Assembly: GCF_000283155.1 (NCBI RefSeq)
Contig: NW_004454179.1
Coordinates: 7,005,557 to 7,069,556, forward strand
DNA length: 64,000 nucleotides
Source: Ceratotherium simum simum
Taxonomy: Eukaryota > Chordata > Mammalia > Perissodactyla > Rhinocerotidae
Direction: 5' to 3'
Part shown: piece by piece, positions 12,000 to 24,482 of the stretch
Layout: every line of letters begins with the position of its first letter
How positions within the stretch are numbered: position 1 is the first letter of the stretch
Position numbers and translations under genes: made by a program
Notes under the pieces: generated by a model
The model's database searches: none
Told to the model about the DNA's origin: nothing
Seen by the model: the letters and a program-made list of their open reading frames with translations, nothing else

Positions 12000-13130
12000 C
12001 TTCTTTCCTTTCCTTTTTATATGCTCTCATTAGCTAATATGATCTCATCTAGTTCTAAGGCTTTAAATTCTATCTGTACTTTGATGATTTCCAGTTTTAT
12101 ATCTCTGATCCTAGGGTCTCCTTTAAATTTTACACTCACCCATTCAGTTACCTCCTGCATATATCCACTTTGATTTCTAAGAGGCATGTCAGATTTAACA
12201 TGTCCGAAACTGAACTGGATTTCTGTCTTCCAAACCTGTTTCTCCTCCAGTCTTCTCGCTCTTAGAAAATCCCATCCCATTCCCCCCGTCCTCAGACCAA
12301 AAGCCTAAGTGTTGTTTTCAACTCCTTTCCCTCACATTCCGCCTTGCATCATCAAAGCAAGTTGGTTTTATCTTCAAAATATACTCTGTATACAGCCACT
12401 ACTCTACCTCTATAACTGCCACTCTAGTTCAAGCCACCATTCTCTCTTATCAAGGCTATTGTAATATAGTACTTTCCTCATAATCAGTTATCCATGCAGC
12501 CACCTGGTAATCTTAAACAATATAAATCTGATCATGTGACCTCACCACTACGCAAATGTAAAACTAGTGATTTCTATTAAATTCATTATCCAGTCTCCTA
12601 CCATGGCCTACATGATCTTGCATCTAGATCTCTGATTCTAGTAGATTCCTACTTTCTACCTTATTCACTTTGCTCAGACTATATCAACTTTCTTGCTGTT
12701 TCCCAAATATATTATACTTCAAACCATATACTGCTTTAGTGCTGTTTCCTTGCCTAGAACATTCCTGTCCCAGATATCTACATGGCTTACTCCCTCACTT
12801 CATTCAGTGCTCAAACATGTTGCCTCTTAGAGTCTTTTCTTGATCTCTAAAAATTCTCCTCTCTGCTCAGTCCCTCCTCAGCGTTTCTCAGTGTTATCAG
12901 TCAGGGTTTAGTATCAGGGCTTAGTTATTATCTTTCTACTCTGCTATATTCTTCTTCAGCCACTACTTCTTCTACTTATACTTACCACACATTATTTATC
13001 ATCATCATCATTATTATTTGTATCATTTGTCTCCTCTGCCAGAATTAAATTTCCAAGATAGGAACTTTTCTCTGTATTTTTCACAGCTGCATCCCTAGTG
13101 CCTGACTCATAGTAGACGCTCAATAAATAT
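12000..13130 (+). mobile_element. L2 LINE, sense, 3' about 1.1 kb
   Basis: The order is CATGTCCGAAACTGAACTGG, CAAGCCACCATTCTCTCTTA, TCTGATCATGTGACCTCACC, CATGGCCTACATGATCTTGC and finally GTGCCTGACTCATAGTAGAC with CAATAAATAT. This is the canonical L2 3' region through its terminus. No intact ORF remains. Confidence 0.85.
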
Positions 13131-13735
13131 CTATAGTCCACCCAGGAAAAGAGGCTCAGAAACAATAGAAAACCTTTTTACTTCAACCTAAAAAAAAAAA
13201 AAAATCAAAAGAAATTTCTGATCTCTTCCATTGTATTCTATTTTTAGTATCTTTGAAAAATATATAATGACAAAGGCTATTATGAATTCAGTAATGCTCT
13301 TTAAAGAAATATGTATTTTGTTCACAGCAAAATGTGTTCAGAAAAGTAGTGGCTGTATATATAAGCACATTTTTATTTACTTTACAAACAGTGCTCATAT
13401 GGATTTACTGACCTTGTAATGACTAAATTTCTCTAAGGAATTGTGGCCCACAGATTGTGAACTCCTGGTGTAATTGACTCATTCCTAATCAACTTCAGAT
13501 TTGCATTTAAATGCCTCTTTTTAGCATAATTACTCTACCCAAGACAGTTTGGAAATAGAAAAAATTGAACCAAAACTGCCCTTGGATTTCCAAAGAACTA
13601 AATTCATCTGACCTAGCTACTACTACCTTTGTGATTTTGGTTACTTAACGTCTTGGAATCTCATTTATGGCATTATGTATGTAAATATAATTATATGAAA
13701 TTGTTTTGGTAATATGCCAGCTACTTAGTACTTAT
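13131..13735. other. Unique non-coding stretch
   Basis: It contains a poly-A run at 13190-13204 and AT-rich sequence. The open stretch at 13231-13419 lacks exon signals or recognisable protein features, so I do not call a gene. Confidence 0.5.
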
Positions 13736-13750
13736 CCCTTCTTAATATAT

Positions 13751-13957
13751 ATTTTTTTTAAATTTTATTTATTTATTTTCCCCCCAAAGCCCCAGTAGAT
13801 AGTTGTATGTCATAGTTGCACATCCTTCTATTTGCTGTATGTGGGACGCGGCCTCAGCGTGGCCAGAGAAGCGGTGCGTCGGTGCACGCCCGGGATCCGA
13901 ACCCGGGCTGCCAGCAGCGGAGCGCACGCACTTAACCGCTAAGCCACGGGGCCGGCC
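13751..13957 (-). mobile_element. ERE SINE (type II short), reverse
   Basis: The poly-T start and CCCCAAAGCCCCAGTAGATA body lead to the head complement CTAAGCCACGGGGCCGGCC. The perfect duplication CCCTTCTTAATATAT lies at 13736-13750 and 13958-13972, so the insertion is comparatively young. Confidence 0.94.
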
Positions 13958-14783
13958 CCCTTCTTAATATATTAATATCATTATTTTTCAGAACTTTATC
14001 TCTCTGGATTTATTTCTGTCTTTGCTGTGATTACAGCTTTGCACAAAAAAAGTGTCCTGTCATCTCTGTTCGTGGACCAGCAAAGCAAGCCATTAATTAT
14101 GTTCTGATTTTAGTTCATAGGTACAGGGAACTTGGTTGAGGTGGAGCAGAAAACTGTCCTTTTTCCATCAGGTATCAATTACCCTTCTATTTTATTTACT
14201 TTATTTCTATTTCTTTGGGTTTGCAACATGCCAGACACACAAAGTAGAGTCATTATAAAAATCTCAAACCACTCAGGTAAATATAAGGATATGGAATTAA
14301 GAAGGGTGTGTTTGCATTGATCCAACAAACATTTTTTGACTTCAGGTTAAGGAATAGGCTGATGTTAAGAAAAAGATGAATAGGCTCCAGTTCTTTGCTC
14401 AAAATCTAGTGGATAAAATGCCAAAAAAATAATTATAGTATAGTTTATGGGTAGTACAACTTTAGCATTGATGAGGATGTTCCTAACTTTGCTTGGGGCT
14501 TATAGGATGAGATAAGGGATCCCTTAGAATGAACTACGTTGAGGATTGCAGGAGAACTTTTCTAGGCAGAGGACATGTTATACTCATAAGTCATGGAAGC
14601 ATTGACATTTATGTAATGACTGATAAGTAAGTCTGGCCAGAGCATAGTGTGTGTGGACAGAAAATGGTGGCAGAGGAGACTGAAAAGGTAGTTTAGGACT
14701 AGACAGACTCTCAGTGATCTTGTATGTCATTCAGGAATTTAAAGTCTTCAGTATTGTCAGTGTAAAGCCATCAAAGGTTTTTA

Positions 14784-15026
14784 GTTTGTGAGGAAGATCA
14801 GCCCTGAGCTAACATCTGATGCCAATCCTCCTTTCTTTTTTATTGCTGAGGAAGATTGGCCCTGGGCTAACATCTGTGCGCATCTTCCTCTACTTTATAT
14901 GGGACTCTGCCTCAGCATGGCTTGACAAGCGGTCCGTCAGTGCACGCCTGGGATCCAAACTGGCGAACCCCCGGGCCATCGAAACAGAGCACGCACACTT
15001 AACCGCTGTGCCCCTGGGCTGGTCCC
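14784..15026 (-). mobile_element. ERE SINE (type I), reverse
   Basis: GTGAGGAAGATCAGCCCTGA, GGGACTCTGCCTCAGCATGG and a closing CCCTGGGCTGGTCCCC show the reversed SINE. The duplication CATCAAAGGTTTTTA at 14769-14783 recurs with one change at 15027-15041. Confidence 0.92.
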
Positions 15027-15164
15027 CATCATAGGTTTTTAAAACCGAGAAAAGATGAAAGAAGTTCAGCAGCAATATGAAGGATGGATTCCTGTGGTGA
15101 TGGTTGGTGTAGGGGAATGTTGAAATAGTAAGATGAATTAAAAGTTAAGAGATGTTGTTAATAG

Positions 15165-15405
15165 GTACTGTGATGAAGTGGAAAGAGCCTGGGCTTTAGA
15201 ATCATAGGCCTGGTTTTAAACCTAGGCTGTCTTTGTAGCTGTATGAAAAAATGAGCTGCTCAGATTTTCGGTTTTCTTATCTGTACTAGGTGGTAATAAA
15301 ACCTGTTTGACAGTGTTCCTCTGAAGATTTTGTTATAATGAGTATGAAGTAACCTGACACAGTGCTTGCCTGATACTAAGGACTCAATTAATAACCACTG
15401 CTACT
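15165..15405 (+). mobile_element. MIR SINE, nearly full length
   Basis: TGGAAAGAGCCTGGGCTTTA begins the tRNA-like part. The MIR core CGGTTTTCTTATCTGTACTA and 3' end CAGTGCTTGCCTGATACTAA follow. It lies inside the antisense L2. Confidence 0.8.
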
Positions 15406-16093
15406 ATTTTCAGCGTGAATGATATGTACTGCAATTGTAGTTATTAACGTAAGAAATGGTAAAGGCCTGAATTTAGAGATGGAGAAGAGAGAATAGATTT
15501 GGATCAATCTTTCTGAATTAGAATGAATAAGACTCAGTAACTGGAACACTTGGTGACTGACTTAGGGAAAGAGTAGAATCCTGACTGTCTGAGATTTGTA
15601 ACCTGAATGACTTGAGGGGGAGAGGGTTAGTGATGCCATTTTCCTGGTAAGGAATACAGGAGTCATCACTGGTTGAGATGAGAGAAGAGGAGTAGAATGA
15701 TTTTGATTTGGACTTTTTGATGTTTTTGGGATATCTTGGTGATGATATGAAGCAGGCAATTAGAATTAAGATCTGGGGCAAGAGATAAGAGATGGGAGAG
15801 TTATCAGTATATGCATGGTAGCAGAAATGTGTGTAAATCTTAATGGCAGAGCATATATTTCAAACCTATCCCCTGTAATCCCCACTGGTGAGCTCTGAAT
15901 AAATACTTGATTGGTTTTTGATATTAAATGTGAGGTTTTAAAAATAATATCCTTTAGAATGGCCTTGTATATAGAAAAGACAGTGCATAGTTTGATTTCT
16001 AATTTAATGTTCACTTTATTTAAACTTATAAATTTAAAATCTAGTTCTCCTAAAATACAGATCTTACTCTAATTTTAACAAACTTTTGATAAA

Positions 16094-16836
16094 TACAGTC
16101 ATGCACCGCCTAATGACGTTTTGGTCAACAATGGACCCAATATATGACCACATATGGTCCCGTAAGATTAGTACCATATAGCTTAGGTGTGTAGTGTGTA
16201 GTAGGCTATACCATGTAGGTTTGTGTAAGTACTGTAGAGGAATAAGAAATTTTCCTTTACCCTTCTAGGTTCTTCCGGCTGGTCAAAGAATTAAATTGAC
16301 ATGAGACAGATTAACAGGAGAAAAACAAAATTTTAGTAACATATACATGAGAGAAACCCAGGAACACCAAGTAACTAACCAAAATGGCTGAAGCCCTCAG
16401 CTTAGAGAGAGTCAGGGACTTAAGGTGGAAGGAAGGCAATTCACATGTAAGTAAAAAGGAGCAAACATTTGGAGAACAAGTGTTTGGCCACACAGAAACA
16501 GAATAACACAATAGGGAGCCCAACAAACAGGCTTTTCTAGCTTCCTCCCCTGTCTACCACCTAGTTCCTGTTATACTAAGGTGATAGCTCCCTTCCTGAG
16601 ACAGGTTTTTTCATCTGAATTCTTTTAGGCAGTTAAAGGGGATGTAACAAGAAAAACTTTGAGTCTTTTGTTTCTTAAAAATAATTAGCCTAAAATAGTC
16701 CTCATGTTAAAGAGACACGTTTTGGGGTGGCATATTTTGTTCCCCTTCAACACACTCTATGATGTTCGCACAACAACAGTCGCCTAATGATGCATTTCTC
16801 AGAAAGTATCCCTGTTGTTAAGCAAGTGTGACTGTA
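16094..16836 (-). mobile_element. TA-flanked MITE, copy 3, split by an LTR
   Basis: The left part (16094-16232) starts TACAGTCATGCACCGCCTAA and ends GTTTGTGTAAGTAC. The right part resumes at about 16754 with ACTCTATGATGTTCGCAC and ends AAGTGTGACTGTA. Comparison with copy 1, where GTAAGTACACTCTGATG is continuous, shows an insertion of about 520 bp between the two parts. Confidence 0.85.
16233..16749 (+). mobile_element. Solo LTR inserted in a MITE
   Basis: The inserted block begins TGTAGAGGAATAAGAAATTT and ends ATTTTGTTCCCCTTCA, so it has TG...CA termini and LTR-like length (about 517 bp). There is no internal retroviral region. Flanks GTAC and ACAC are only loosely duplicated. Family and strand are not certain, and the strand given is that on which the TG end is 5'. 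Confidence 0.65.
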
Positions 16837-17175
16837 TTTTAGTTTAACTTCTTAAAACATTTTAATTTGTAACTATAAATTAAAATTTTTGTTTTGTCTT
16901 TAAATATTGATTTACTAAACAAAACCTTCCTAGATACTTAAATAAATCTTGTAAATCTAATCATTTAAATAGGTGATTATTCTTAAGTTGTGTAACTTTT
17001 TAAATACACTATGCAAATTTATTAAGATTTCAATCTAAAACCACAAGTCTAAAGCAGCTATTCAATTCTACATTTTAAATTAGAATTACAAGGCTGGCTC
17101 TCTAATAGGCCAAATTTCCTTAAAACATTACAAATATTTATCAAATATGCGTAGATTACTTATTTTAACAGCTTT

Positions 17176-17411
17176 TTTGTGTGTGTGTGAGGAAGATCAG
17201 CCCTGAGCTAACATCCATGCCAATCCTCCTCTTTTTGCTGAGGAAGACTGACCCTGAGCTAACATCCATGCCGATCTTCCTCCACTTTATGTGGGACACC
17301 GCCACAGCATGGCCTGACAAGCGGTGCGTCGGTGTGTGCCCGGGATCCGAACTCGGGGTTGCCAGCAGCAGAGCATGCGCACTTAACCGCTACGCCACAG
17401 GGCCGGCCCTG
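17176..17411 (-). mobile_element. ERE SINE (type I), reverse
   Basis: A (GT)n start, GATCAGCCCTGAGCTAACAT and the terminal head complement GCCACAGGGCCGGCCC identify it. The duplication TTAACAGCTTT lies at 17165-17175 and 17412-17422. Confidence 0.93.
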
Positions 17412-18065
17412 TTAACAGCTTTGTTGAGATATAATTTACTCACCTTACAGTTCCCCCATTTTAAGTGTACAATACACTGATTTTTTTATTTTTGAGGAGG
17501 AAGATTGGCCCTGAGCTAACATCTGTTGCCAATCTTCTTCCTTTTTTCTCCCCCAAAGCGCCAGTAGATAGTTGTATGTCATAGTTGTGCATCCTTCTAG
17601 TTGCTCTCTGTGGGACACCGCCTCAGCATGGCTTAATGAGTGGTGCGCAGGTCCATGCCCAAGATCTGAACTGGTGAACCCCGCATTGCCGAAGTGGAGC
17701 ACGTCAACTTAACCACTACACCACCGGGCTGGCCCTGGCAATTCACCAATTTTTATTGTATACAAAGTTGTCCAGTCATCACCAAAATCTAACTTTAGAA
17801 AATTTCCATCACCTCAAAAAGAAACGTGTCCATTTGCAGTTCCCATTTTCACTCTCAGCCCTAGAAAACCACTAATCTACTTTTGTCTCCATAGATTTGT
17901 CTTTTCTGGACATTTCATATAAATGGAATCATATGGTATGGAGTCTTTTATTTCTTGCCTTTGTCGTTTAGCATAATGTTTTGAAGTTCATTCATCTATA
18001 TTGTAATAATATTCCATTATGAGGATATACGTACTACATTTTATTTATCCTAGATTACTTCTTAA
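17412..18065 (-). mobile_element. L1 3' end, antisense, split by an ERE
   Basis: TTGTTGAGATATAATTTACT and, after the SINE at 17481-17735, TTTCTGGACATTTCATATAA and ATGGAATCATATGGTATGGA are the complement of an old L1 3' region. It is non-coding. Confidence 0.8.
17481..17735 (-). mobile_element. ERE SINE (type II with type I tail), reverse
   Basis: GGAAGATTGGCCCTGAGCTA, then GCGCCAGTAGATAGTTGTAT and the head complement CACCACCGGGCTGGCCC. It is more diverged than most copies, and its target duplication is not clear. Confidence 0.88.
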
Positions 18066-18104
18066 TACAAAAGAATTAAAGGTTTAGTTCTCTTAAATCA
18101 TTCC

Positions 18105-19090
18105 TATATTTAATTCTTTGTTTAAAAAAAATTTGAGGGAAACCTGAAAATAAGTGAACTAAGCTTCTATCATTAGTTAGAAAAAGAACAAAAGAATAAA
18201 CCTGAAAAAAATAGAAAGATAGAGTGAAAATTAATGCACCAGAAAACAAAGATATGATAGAAAAGATCAAAAAAAGTCAAAAGTGGATTTTTTTGAGGGG
18301 GAAAAACTCAGAAAACAAACCTGGCAAGATTGATCAAGGAATAAAAGACACAAATAAATAATATTATGAAAATGAAGACTACAGGTAAAGAAGAGATTTA
18401 AAAGATAAGGGATTTATAGCAGCATTATTTACAATAGCCAAAAGGTGGAAGCAACCCAGTGTCCAGTCACAAAATGACATATACTGTATGATTCCACTTA
18501 AGAGATACTTACAGTAGTCACATTCATAGAGACAGAAAGTAGAATGGTGGTTGACAGGGCTGGGGGTAGGGGGGAATAGGGAGTTATTGTTTAATGGGTA
18601 TCGAGTTTCAGTTTTGCAAGATGAAAAAGGTTCTGGAAATGGATGATGGTGCAAACAAGGTAGATATATTTAATGAAACACTTAAAAATGGTTAAAATGG
18701 TAAATTTTGTATTTATGTATATTTTACCACAATTTTAAAAAAGATAAGGGAAAATACTGTCAACAACCATATGCCAATAATTTGGAAATTAAATAAAAAT
18801 ATAACTTGCCACAAACCAACTCAAGAAGAAATAAAGAGCTTGAACGGTTCTGTAACTATTAGGTAAGTTTTTTAATAGGTAAAACTCTTATCTCAAAGAA
18901 AATAACCCCAGATGGTTTTACATGTGAGTTCATCCCAACTTTTAAGGAGGAGAGCTTCCCAATTTTCTGTCACCTCTTCCAGGATATTGAAAAAGAGGGA
19001 ATGTATCCCAACTTTTTCTGTGAGGCTAGATGTCAAACCCAAACAGAGCTATTATAAGAAAAAAATTATAGGTCCATTTCACTCGTGACA
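18105..19090 (+). mobile_element. L1 ORF2 fragment, sense, with a second L1 inside
   Basis: Before 18412 and again after 18751, L1 ORF2-like sequence continues in the same order, from ACTCAGAAAACAAACCTGGC to CCCCAGATGGTTTTACATGT. The intervening 326 bp is an independent L1 3' end. No intact reading frame survives. Confidence 0.75.
18413..18738 (+). mobile_element. 5'-truncated L1 3' end inserted in the older L1
   Basis: TTTATAGCAGCATTATTTAC to TATATTTTACCACAATTTTA is the last roughly 330 bp of an L1. The duplication AAAAGATAAGGGA at 18400-18412 and 18739-18751 shows that it arrived by target-primed reverse transcription. Confidence 0.85.
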
Positions 19091-19109
19091 TAGATTACCC
19101 TTTTAGTAA

Positions 19110-20720
19110 TAGGAAAAAAATCATTATTTTGTTTTATGTTTTTATCCTTGAATTCTTCTTTGTCTGATATTGTTATTGCCACCTATTTCATTGCTTTCTT
19201 TTTTCTTTCCTTTTTTACATTTTTCTATGTAGTTTCAACATATCTATGTCACTTTGAGTCTGTTATAAACTGTATGTTGCTGTACTCTAACAGCCTTTTC
19301 TCTTTTACTTAGTTAATTCAGTTAACCTTTATTGTAACGTACATGTTTGGTATTATTCCTGAAATTATTTTTTGTGTTTCTTGTTTGTGCGCTTTTTAGT
19401 TTTTTAGTTTTTAGTTTTATTTACTTTTATAATTGACCTTTTTTGTTGTTGTTCTTTATTTCCTCTGGTGATTTGGAAATTCTTCAGCTTTACCCAAACA
19501 TTTTAAGCAAATTTATTTTAAGCCTGTATTTCCTTATCAACATCAAAGATTGATGACACAAATTGCTCCTTCACCCCACATGAACATTTGATCTTAGCAT
19601 ACTTTACTTAAGCATATTTTACTCTTACTTCTTCACCTAAGATTTTGTTGTAATAATTTGAGATGTTATTCTTAAATTATTAATTTTTAAAATAATGTTG
19701 CATTCATCTACTTAAAGAATCCTTTCTTATTTGTCATATTAAACTGAACCCCTAAATTAGTAACAACTATTTACCCTTAACTATTAGTTTTACTGGTATA
19801 TTGCTTACCATTATTTTTTATATAAATAGTGTTTCCCTTTTTAGGAAGTCTTTGTTCTGAATGACTTTTTATTGAGCTGAACTGCTTTAAGTAACTCTTA
19901 CCCCCAAAGTGAATGGCTATCCTACTTTCCAAATCAGAGCATATCTAGTACAGTTGTGCATTGCTTAACAACAGAGATACATTCTGAGAAATGCGTCATT
20001 AGGTGATGTCAGCATTGTGCGAACATCATAGAGTGTACTTACACAAACCTAGATGGTACAGCCTACTACACACCTAGGCTATATGGTTCTAATCTTATGG
20101 GCCCACTGTTGTATATGCAGTCTGTCATTGACTGAAATGTTGTTATGTGGCACATGACTGTAATTTCTTTCTTTTACTCATATTATGAGTAATAGATTGG
20201 TTACAAAAAGTTTTTTTTTTTTTACCCTCAGAATTTTGTAAACATAGCTCCATTGGCTTTTAGCATTTACTTTTACTGATGAAATAATTGGCAATCTAAA
20301 TCTCTTTCCTCTTATTATAAGTAAAATTAAGTAAAAATTTTCCCTTATTTGGAGCTTTTAAACTTTTATTGTTGAAATTCAGATATTTTACCAGGAGAGT
20401 TCTACATGGATATACTTCTTTTTCCCCTAAGTGTTCTGACCCAGTACTTCTCAGAGCCCATTAGATATGAAGACTCAAGATGATATTCAACATTAGGAAG
20501 TTTTCTTCTTCTCCTTTTTCTCCTCCTCCTTCCCTTTTGTTTTAAATTTAATATTTTTTTAAGTTATATTCTTCCTTGTTACGGAAATCCTGTTTTACAG
20601 ATATTGAAGGTCCTGGCAACCTCCTCATCTCTAATCTTTTTCCATGGTTTCTGTTTCTTCAGATTCACTGTACATTATGGGGGTATTTCTTAAGTTGGTT
20701 TTCTAAATCACTAATTTGTT
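19110..20720 (-). mobile_element. Old L1 5'/ORF2 region, antisense (approximate)
   Basis: TTTGTCTGATATTGTTATTG and the T-rich sequence around it parallel the antisense L1 at 9960-10830. It is interrupted by MITE copy 4 (19949-20162). Divergence is high and the right limit is a guess. Confidence 0.5.
19949..20162 (+). mobile_element. TA-flanked MITE, copy 4
   Basis: It starts TACAGTTGTGCATTGCTTAA, has the core GAGTGTACTTACACAAACCT and ends TGTGGCACATGACTGTA. Both inverted ends and TA flanks are visible. Confidence 0.82.
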
Positions 20721-22160
20721 GTATATTTTTCTACCTAATACCTCTATTTGGTTATTTTGGCAGTTTTTTTTTCTTTTTTTTCCCTACCTTAGACACATAG
20801 TCTCTACTCCTTTTTTCAGAGCAGGTTGCTCTTTTTTTTTTAATGTGGTTTCTCCCTGCTCTCAATAGAAATACTATTTATAATTTTTCTTCAAGTTGTA
20901 GTGTTTTGTCTTCATTAATTCTGTTTCAGTTTGGGCCACTAGTTGTGATTAGATTATTGTTTCTCTTCAGTATACCTGGTCAGGTTTTTTCGGCAGTTCT
21001 TGTGCTAGGTAATTCTGAGAGTGGTAAATGGGCCAGCAAAATGGACTCCTCGGAGTGCATGGGCCAGGAGCAGATGCTCAGGGAGCGAGAAAGAACTCTT
21101 AATGAATGTAGTTGTCCAACAGTGGGATGAATTGCCTAGTAATGAGCCTGGTTTTTGTTCATTACTTATAAAAGTTCATCCAAACTTCCTTGGTTTTATG
21201 ACACAGTGAGATAGCTGGAACATCAATAAAAGGGGATTAATTACTTTTTATTAACTTGGATAGAATATAAAAGATTATATAATCTGGTGCTTTTAAATTA
21301 TTTTCATTTTGGGGCTCACTTGTTATGAAGTTCAGTGGGGTGTTGGCAAGTAGTTATATACCCTGAGTTTTAAGTGAAGAACTCCATATACTGTCAGTCC
21401 CCTCTTTGTTTATTAGGACATTAGTTGATGATTGTTAACAGCAAGCGCCTTTGAACTGATATTTTATAAAATTATAATACTCTGTTGAAGATCGAGCTCT
21501 TTTATACCAAGCACCAAGTTTCACAAGATACCCAAGGGACCTTGATGTAAAAATTACTGATTTTCTGATATGCTCCTCGTTTTCCTTCAGCACCTCTTTG
21601 TCCCTCACACTGCTCATTTCTGTACTGGTTATCTCAGAGGAGAGGTTCCCAAGACCCATGAACCATTTTTTCCATTCCATCCGTAATATTTTTCTTTATT
21701 TCAAACGTATAGGCTAAATTGCTTATCTTAGTTGGCTGTGTATTTGACATGTTCATATCCCGTTGCTTATATAACCTGCCTTTCCCCTTTTGGTTAGACA
21801 TAAAGAGAGTAGAGATTATGATTTAGATCGAAGAAGGAAATTTGTGAGAAATTTTAATCTTCTAGCTTCTGTTTTTGAGACTTACGTGAGTAAATCAAAA
21901 GCTAAAAACCAGGCATGTAGATATAAGAGAAACGTTGCAGGAAACAGGAAGACCTTCCTAGCTTTCCTGGAGCGTTAAATCCTTGAGATAAGACATAAAC
22001 ACATGAAAAGAAAAAAAAAAACAGGGTTTAGATAGCCTCTGACAAATTTTATTTTACAGGATACTTGCATAGCCAGTGCTTTGCACATGACAGAAAACAT
22101 AAGGCAATTTACATTTATTTAAAAGGGGGCAGTGTTATGTGAATTCTGAGGATGAGGAAG
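20721..22160. other. Non-coding stretch, no gene recognised
   Basis: It contains T-rich runs and an ORF of 62 codons at 21790-21978 followed by an A-rich run near 22001-22021. I could not match that peptide to a family and saw no splice or retrocopy evidence beyond the A-run, so it is not called. Confidence 0.45.
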
Positions 22161-22164
22161 CTGA

Positions 22165-22285
22165 AAACCAAAGCTCCATGAGGGCAGGCACGGTGTCTGT
22201 TCACCACTGCCTACTCAGTGCCTGCCACTGTTCCTGGTAGGTGGTAGGCTGTCAGTTAATGTATGTTGAATAAGCAAATATGTTT
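22165..22285 (+). mobile_element. L2 LINE 3' end, sense
   Basis: AGCTCCATGAGGGCAGGCAC, ACTGCCTACTCAGTGCCTGC and TTAATGTATGTTGAATAAGC follow the L2 3' terminal layout. Confidence 0.75.
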
Positions 22286-22369
22286 GTTGAACAAGTTGAA
22301 GAGTGCCTTGAGGGAGATAATGTATTTGGGTAGAGGTGAGATACAAAGACTTGAGAAAATATTAGGAGG

Positions 22370-22650
22370 TAGAGATGATGACTGAATGAATACATGAGAA
22401 TACCAACCTGACTGGAGCTCTGAGAATGAGCAGGAAAGTTCTGGGAAATAAGGCTACTGACAGTAGGTCAGGGTTAAATTATAAGCAGCTTTGATTGCTG
22501 GACTCAGGATATTGGGATTTGTTTTTCAAACAAAGTGGAGTTTTCCTGAGCAGATAGTGACATAGTCAAAGCAGTGTTTTAGGAATACAGTCTGAAGACA
22601 GTGCAGGTCGCAGTGACGAGACTGGAGACCAGCTTTGAGACCAGTTGTGA
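22370..22650 (-). mobile_element. L2 LINE fragment, antisense
   Basis: TATAAGCAGCTTTGATTGCT and AAGTGGAGTTTTCCTGAGCA resemble the complement of the L2 ORF2 3' part. It is weakly conserved. Confidence 0.5.
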
Positions 22651-24399
22651 GTTGGATAGAAATTCTTTGGAAAGCAAGTCATGTGCAATAAAATTATTAA
22701 TATTTCTTTATATGTAATATATTACATAAAAGTGTTTTTTAAGCCCTAGTGATTGAACATAATGATATGGCTGTCTTTTTCAGTATTTATTTAATTTTCC
22801 ATGGCATTTTGTTATTGATCTTCATGGCTTTTCTGTGAGATCATGGTATAAATTTTGAATACATTTGTTCTTTCCTTATTTGCCTTTTGTTAATGTCATG
22901 CATAGCACATGAGACATTCCTTGTTGCTACGCAACTGCTAAATTCAATATTTAATATTAATAAAACTGAGTGGCATTAAATTCAGTTAACAGAGGATAGC
23001 AAAATATGGCTTTACAGTGCCCAATCAATATTTGTAAGGTTTAAGGTATTGTTGCAGATATGAGCAAAAGAGGAGTGACTTGTTTACAGTTACTATTTTG
23101 ATCAAAATTAGTTGTGGTTAAGTCATTGCATTCATGACCAGATTTTTTCTTGTTTGATTCCTTTCCCTTTCACTGCCTTTTGATGTGTGATTTTGTTTTT
23201 TTTAGTGTTTATGTGTTATCGATGAAGTTCTTATTCTGTTTTCTTATTCTTTCAAGTTTTATTATCTTTTGTGTTTTTTAAAATTTTATTTCCCAAAGCT
23301 TTTCTTTGCTTTTTTCTTTCCCGGTATTATTTCTTACTATATTTACATTTTTTCTTTTGAAGAATTTATGCTTGGCATGCAAGTTTCGAATTTGTCATAA
23401 TTTCATATAAACCCAAGTAAAAGCGTATTAGATTGCTCTTCGGGATAAGCGCCACCTGTAATCTCCTTTAGCTCTTTGTAGTGTGTCCTTGGTCCTTTGA
23501 AGATATTGAATGCTTTCATTAATATTTGTGAAATCAGAATTTCTTCGGGGGGTTTAGAGGCCTTTAGCGTAGGAGGCAGGCTGTGGGATTTATTTGGGTG
23601 AAAAAAAAAAAGCTAATGTTGAGATCTAGTTTGCAGGTCCAAGATAGTTCCTTCTCATTCTCTTACCACCATCTCTCCACCCTCAAAACCCCCAGCCCAG
23701 TCCTTTCTCCTCCCTAGAGAGATTATAGTAATTTATTGGAAAATGTTTTAATTATAGTAGGCAAATAATAAACAGGCATAGATTCCTCCCATTTGCTCGA
23801 ATGGGTAGTTATTTGGGGGTTTTTTTACTAATATACTTGGAATAATTTTGATGGGAAGAACTAAGGAGAGTTGAAAAACAATTGCTCCTTACTAATACAT
23901 GAAAAATCTAGAACCTAGAGATCTAGAAAATAGTAGAAAAATCAAGTCTCTAACTATAATGTGAATAACACAAACTCTAGAGGTTAACTCTATTGAAAAT
24001 GATGGCTTAATACTAGAGATAAAGAAATCCCACACATTACAATGTTTTTCTTATAATCAGATAAAATACTGTTTGCAGGGACCATCTTTTCTATCCCCTT
24101 ACCCTCCAGATCCATTATGGTGATTGTATTTGTGGTAAGGAAATGCTACTTAACAGTATTTTAAATTAGCAATTCCCTCCCTTTTGAACATGAGTACTTT
24201 TTAACAATTAAAAAAAAGTTTATAAACCCTTAGGTGATGGTAGATTATGTCACAAAATACATACTGCCCCAGACTACTAGGAATTCAGTTACACTTTTTG
24301 TGTTTTCTTCATTACAATAATATTTCTATGCATTTGAAAAATAGTATGTACACTGAATGCACAAGAATATTAATTCTTTCTAAAGGTCATGCTTAAAGT

Positions 24400-24482
24400 A
24401 CATATGGATTCATGGACCGCTTGTAACTATTTGAGCTGCCAGTGAGGTCCATGACACATAGTTTGGGAGTCACTGCTCTAAT
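24400..24482 (-). mobile_element. hAT (MER1-type) end fragment, reverse
   Basis: GGTCCATGACACATAGTTTG followed by GGAGTCACTGCTCTA is the complement of the hAT-type start with CTCAAA and a GTCC-type motif. It is short and approximate. Confidence 0.45.

Larger units (their letters stand above)
14320..15810 (-). mobile_element. L2 LINE block, antisense, with nested SINEs
   Basis: Segments such as GGAATTTAAAGTCTTCAGTA and, near 15480-15770, the complement of the L2 3' ORF region (TTTGTAACCTGAATGACTTG) indicate one antisense L2. It is split by an ERE (14784) and a MIR (15165). A minus-strand open stretch at 15518-15781 is a degraded L2 remnant and not a gene. Confidence 0.6.

Noticed and set aside
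21790..21978. 62-codon ORF followed by an A-rich run, possibly a processed retrocopy
   Set aside because: I could not recognise the peptide, found no duplication around it, and the A-run (GAAAAGAAAAAAAAAAA) alone is weak. A protein search of the ORF would settle it.
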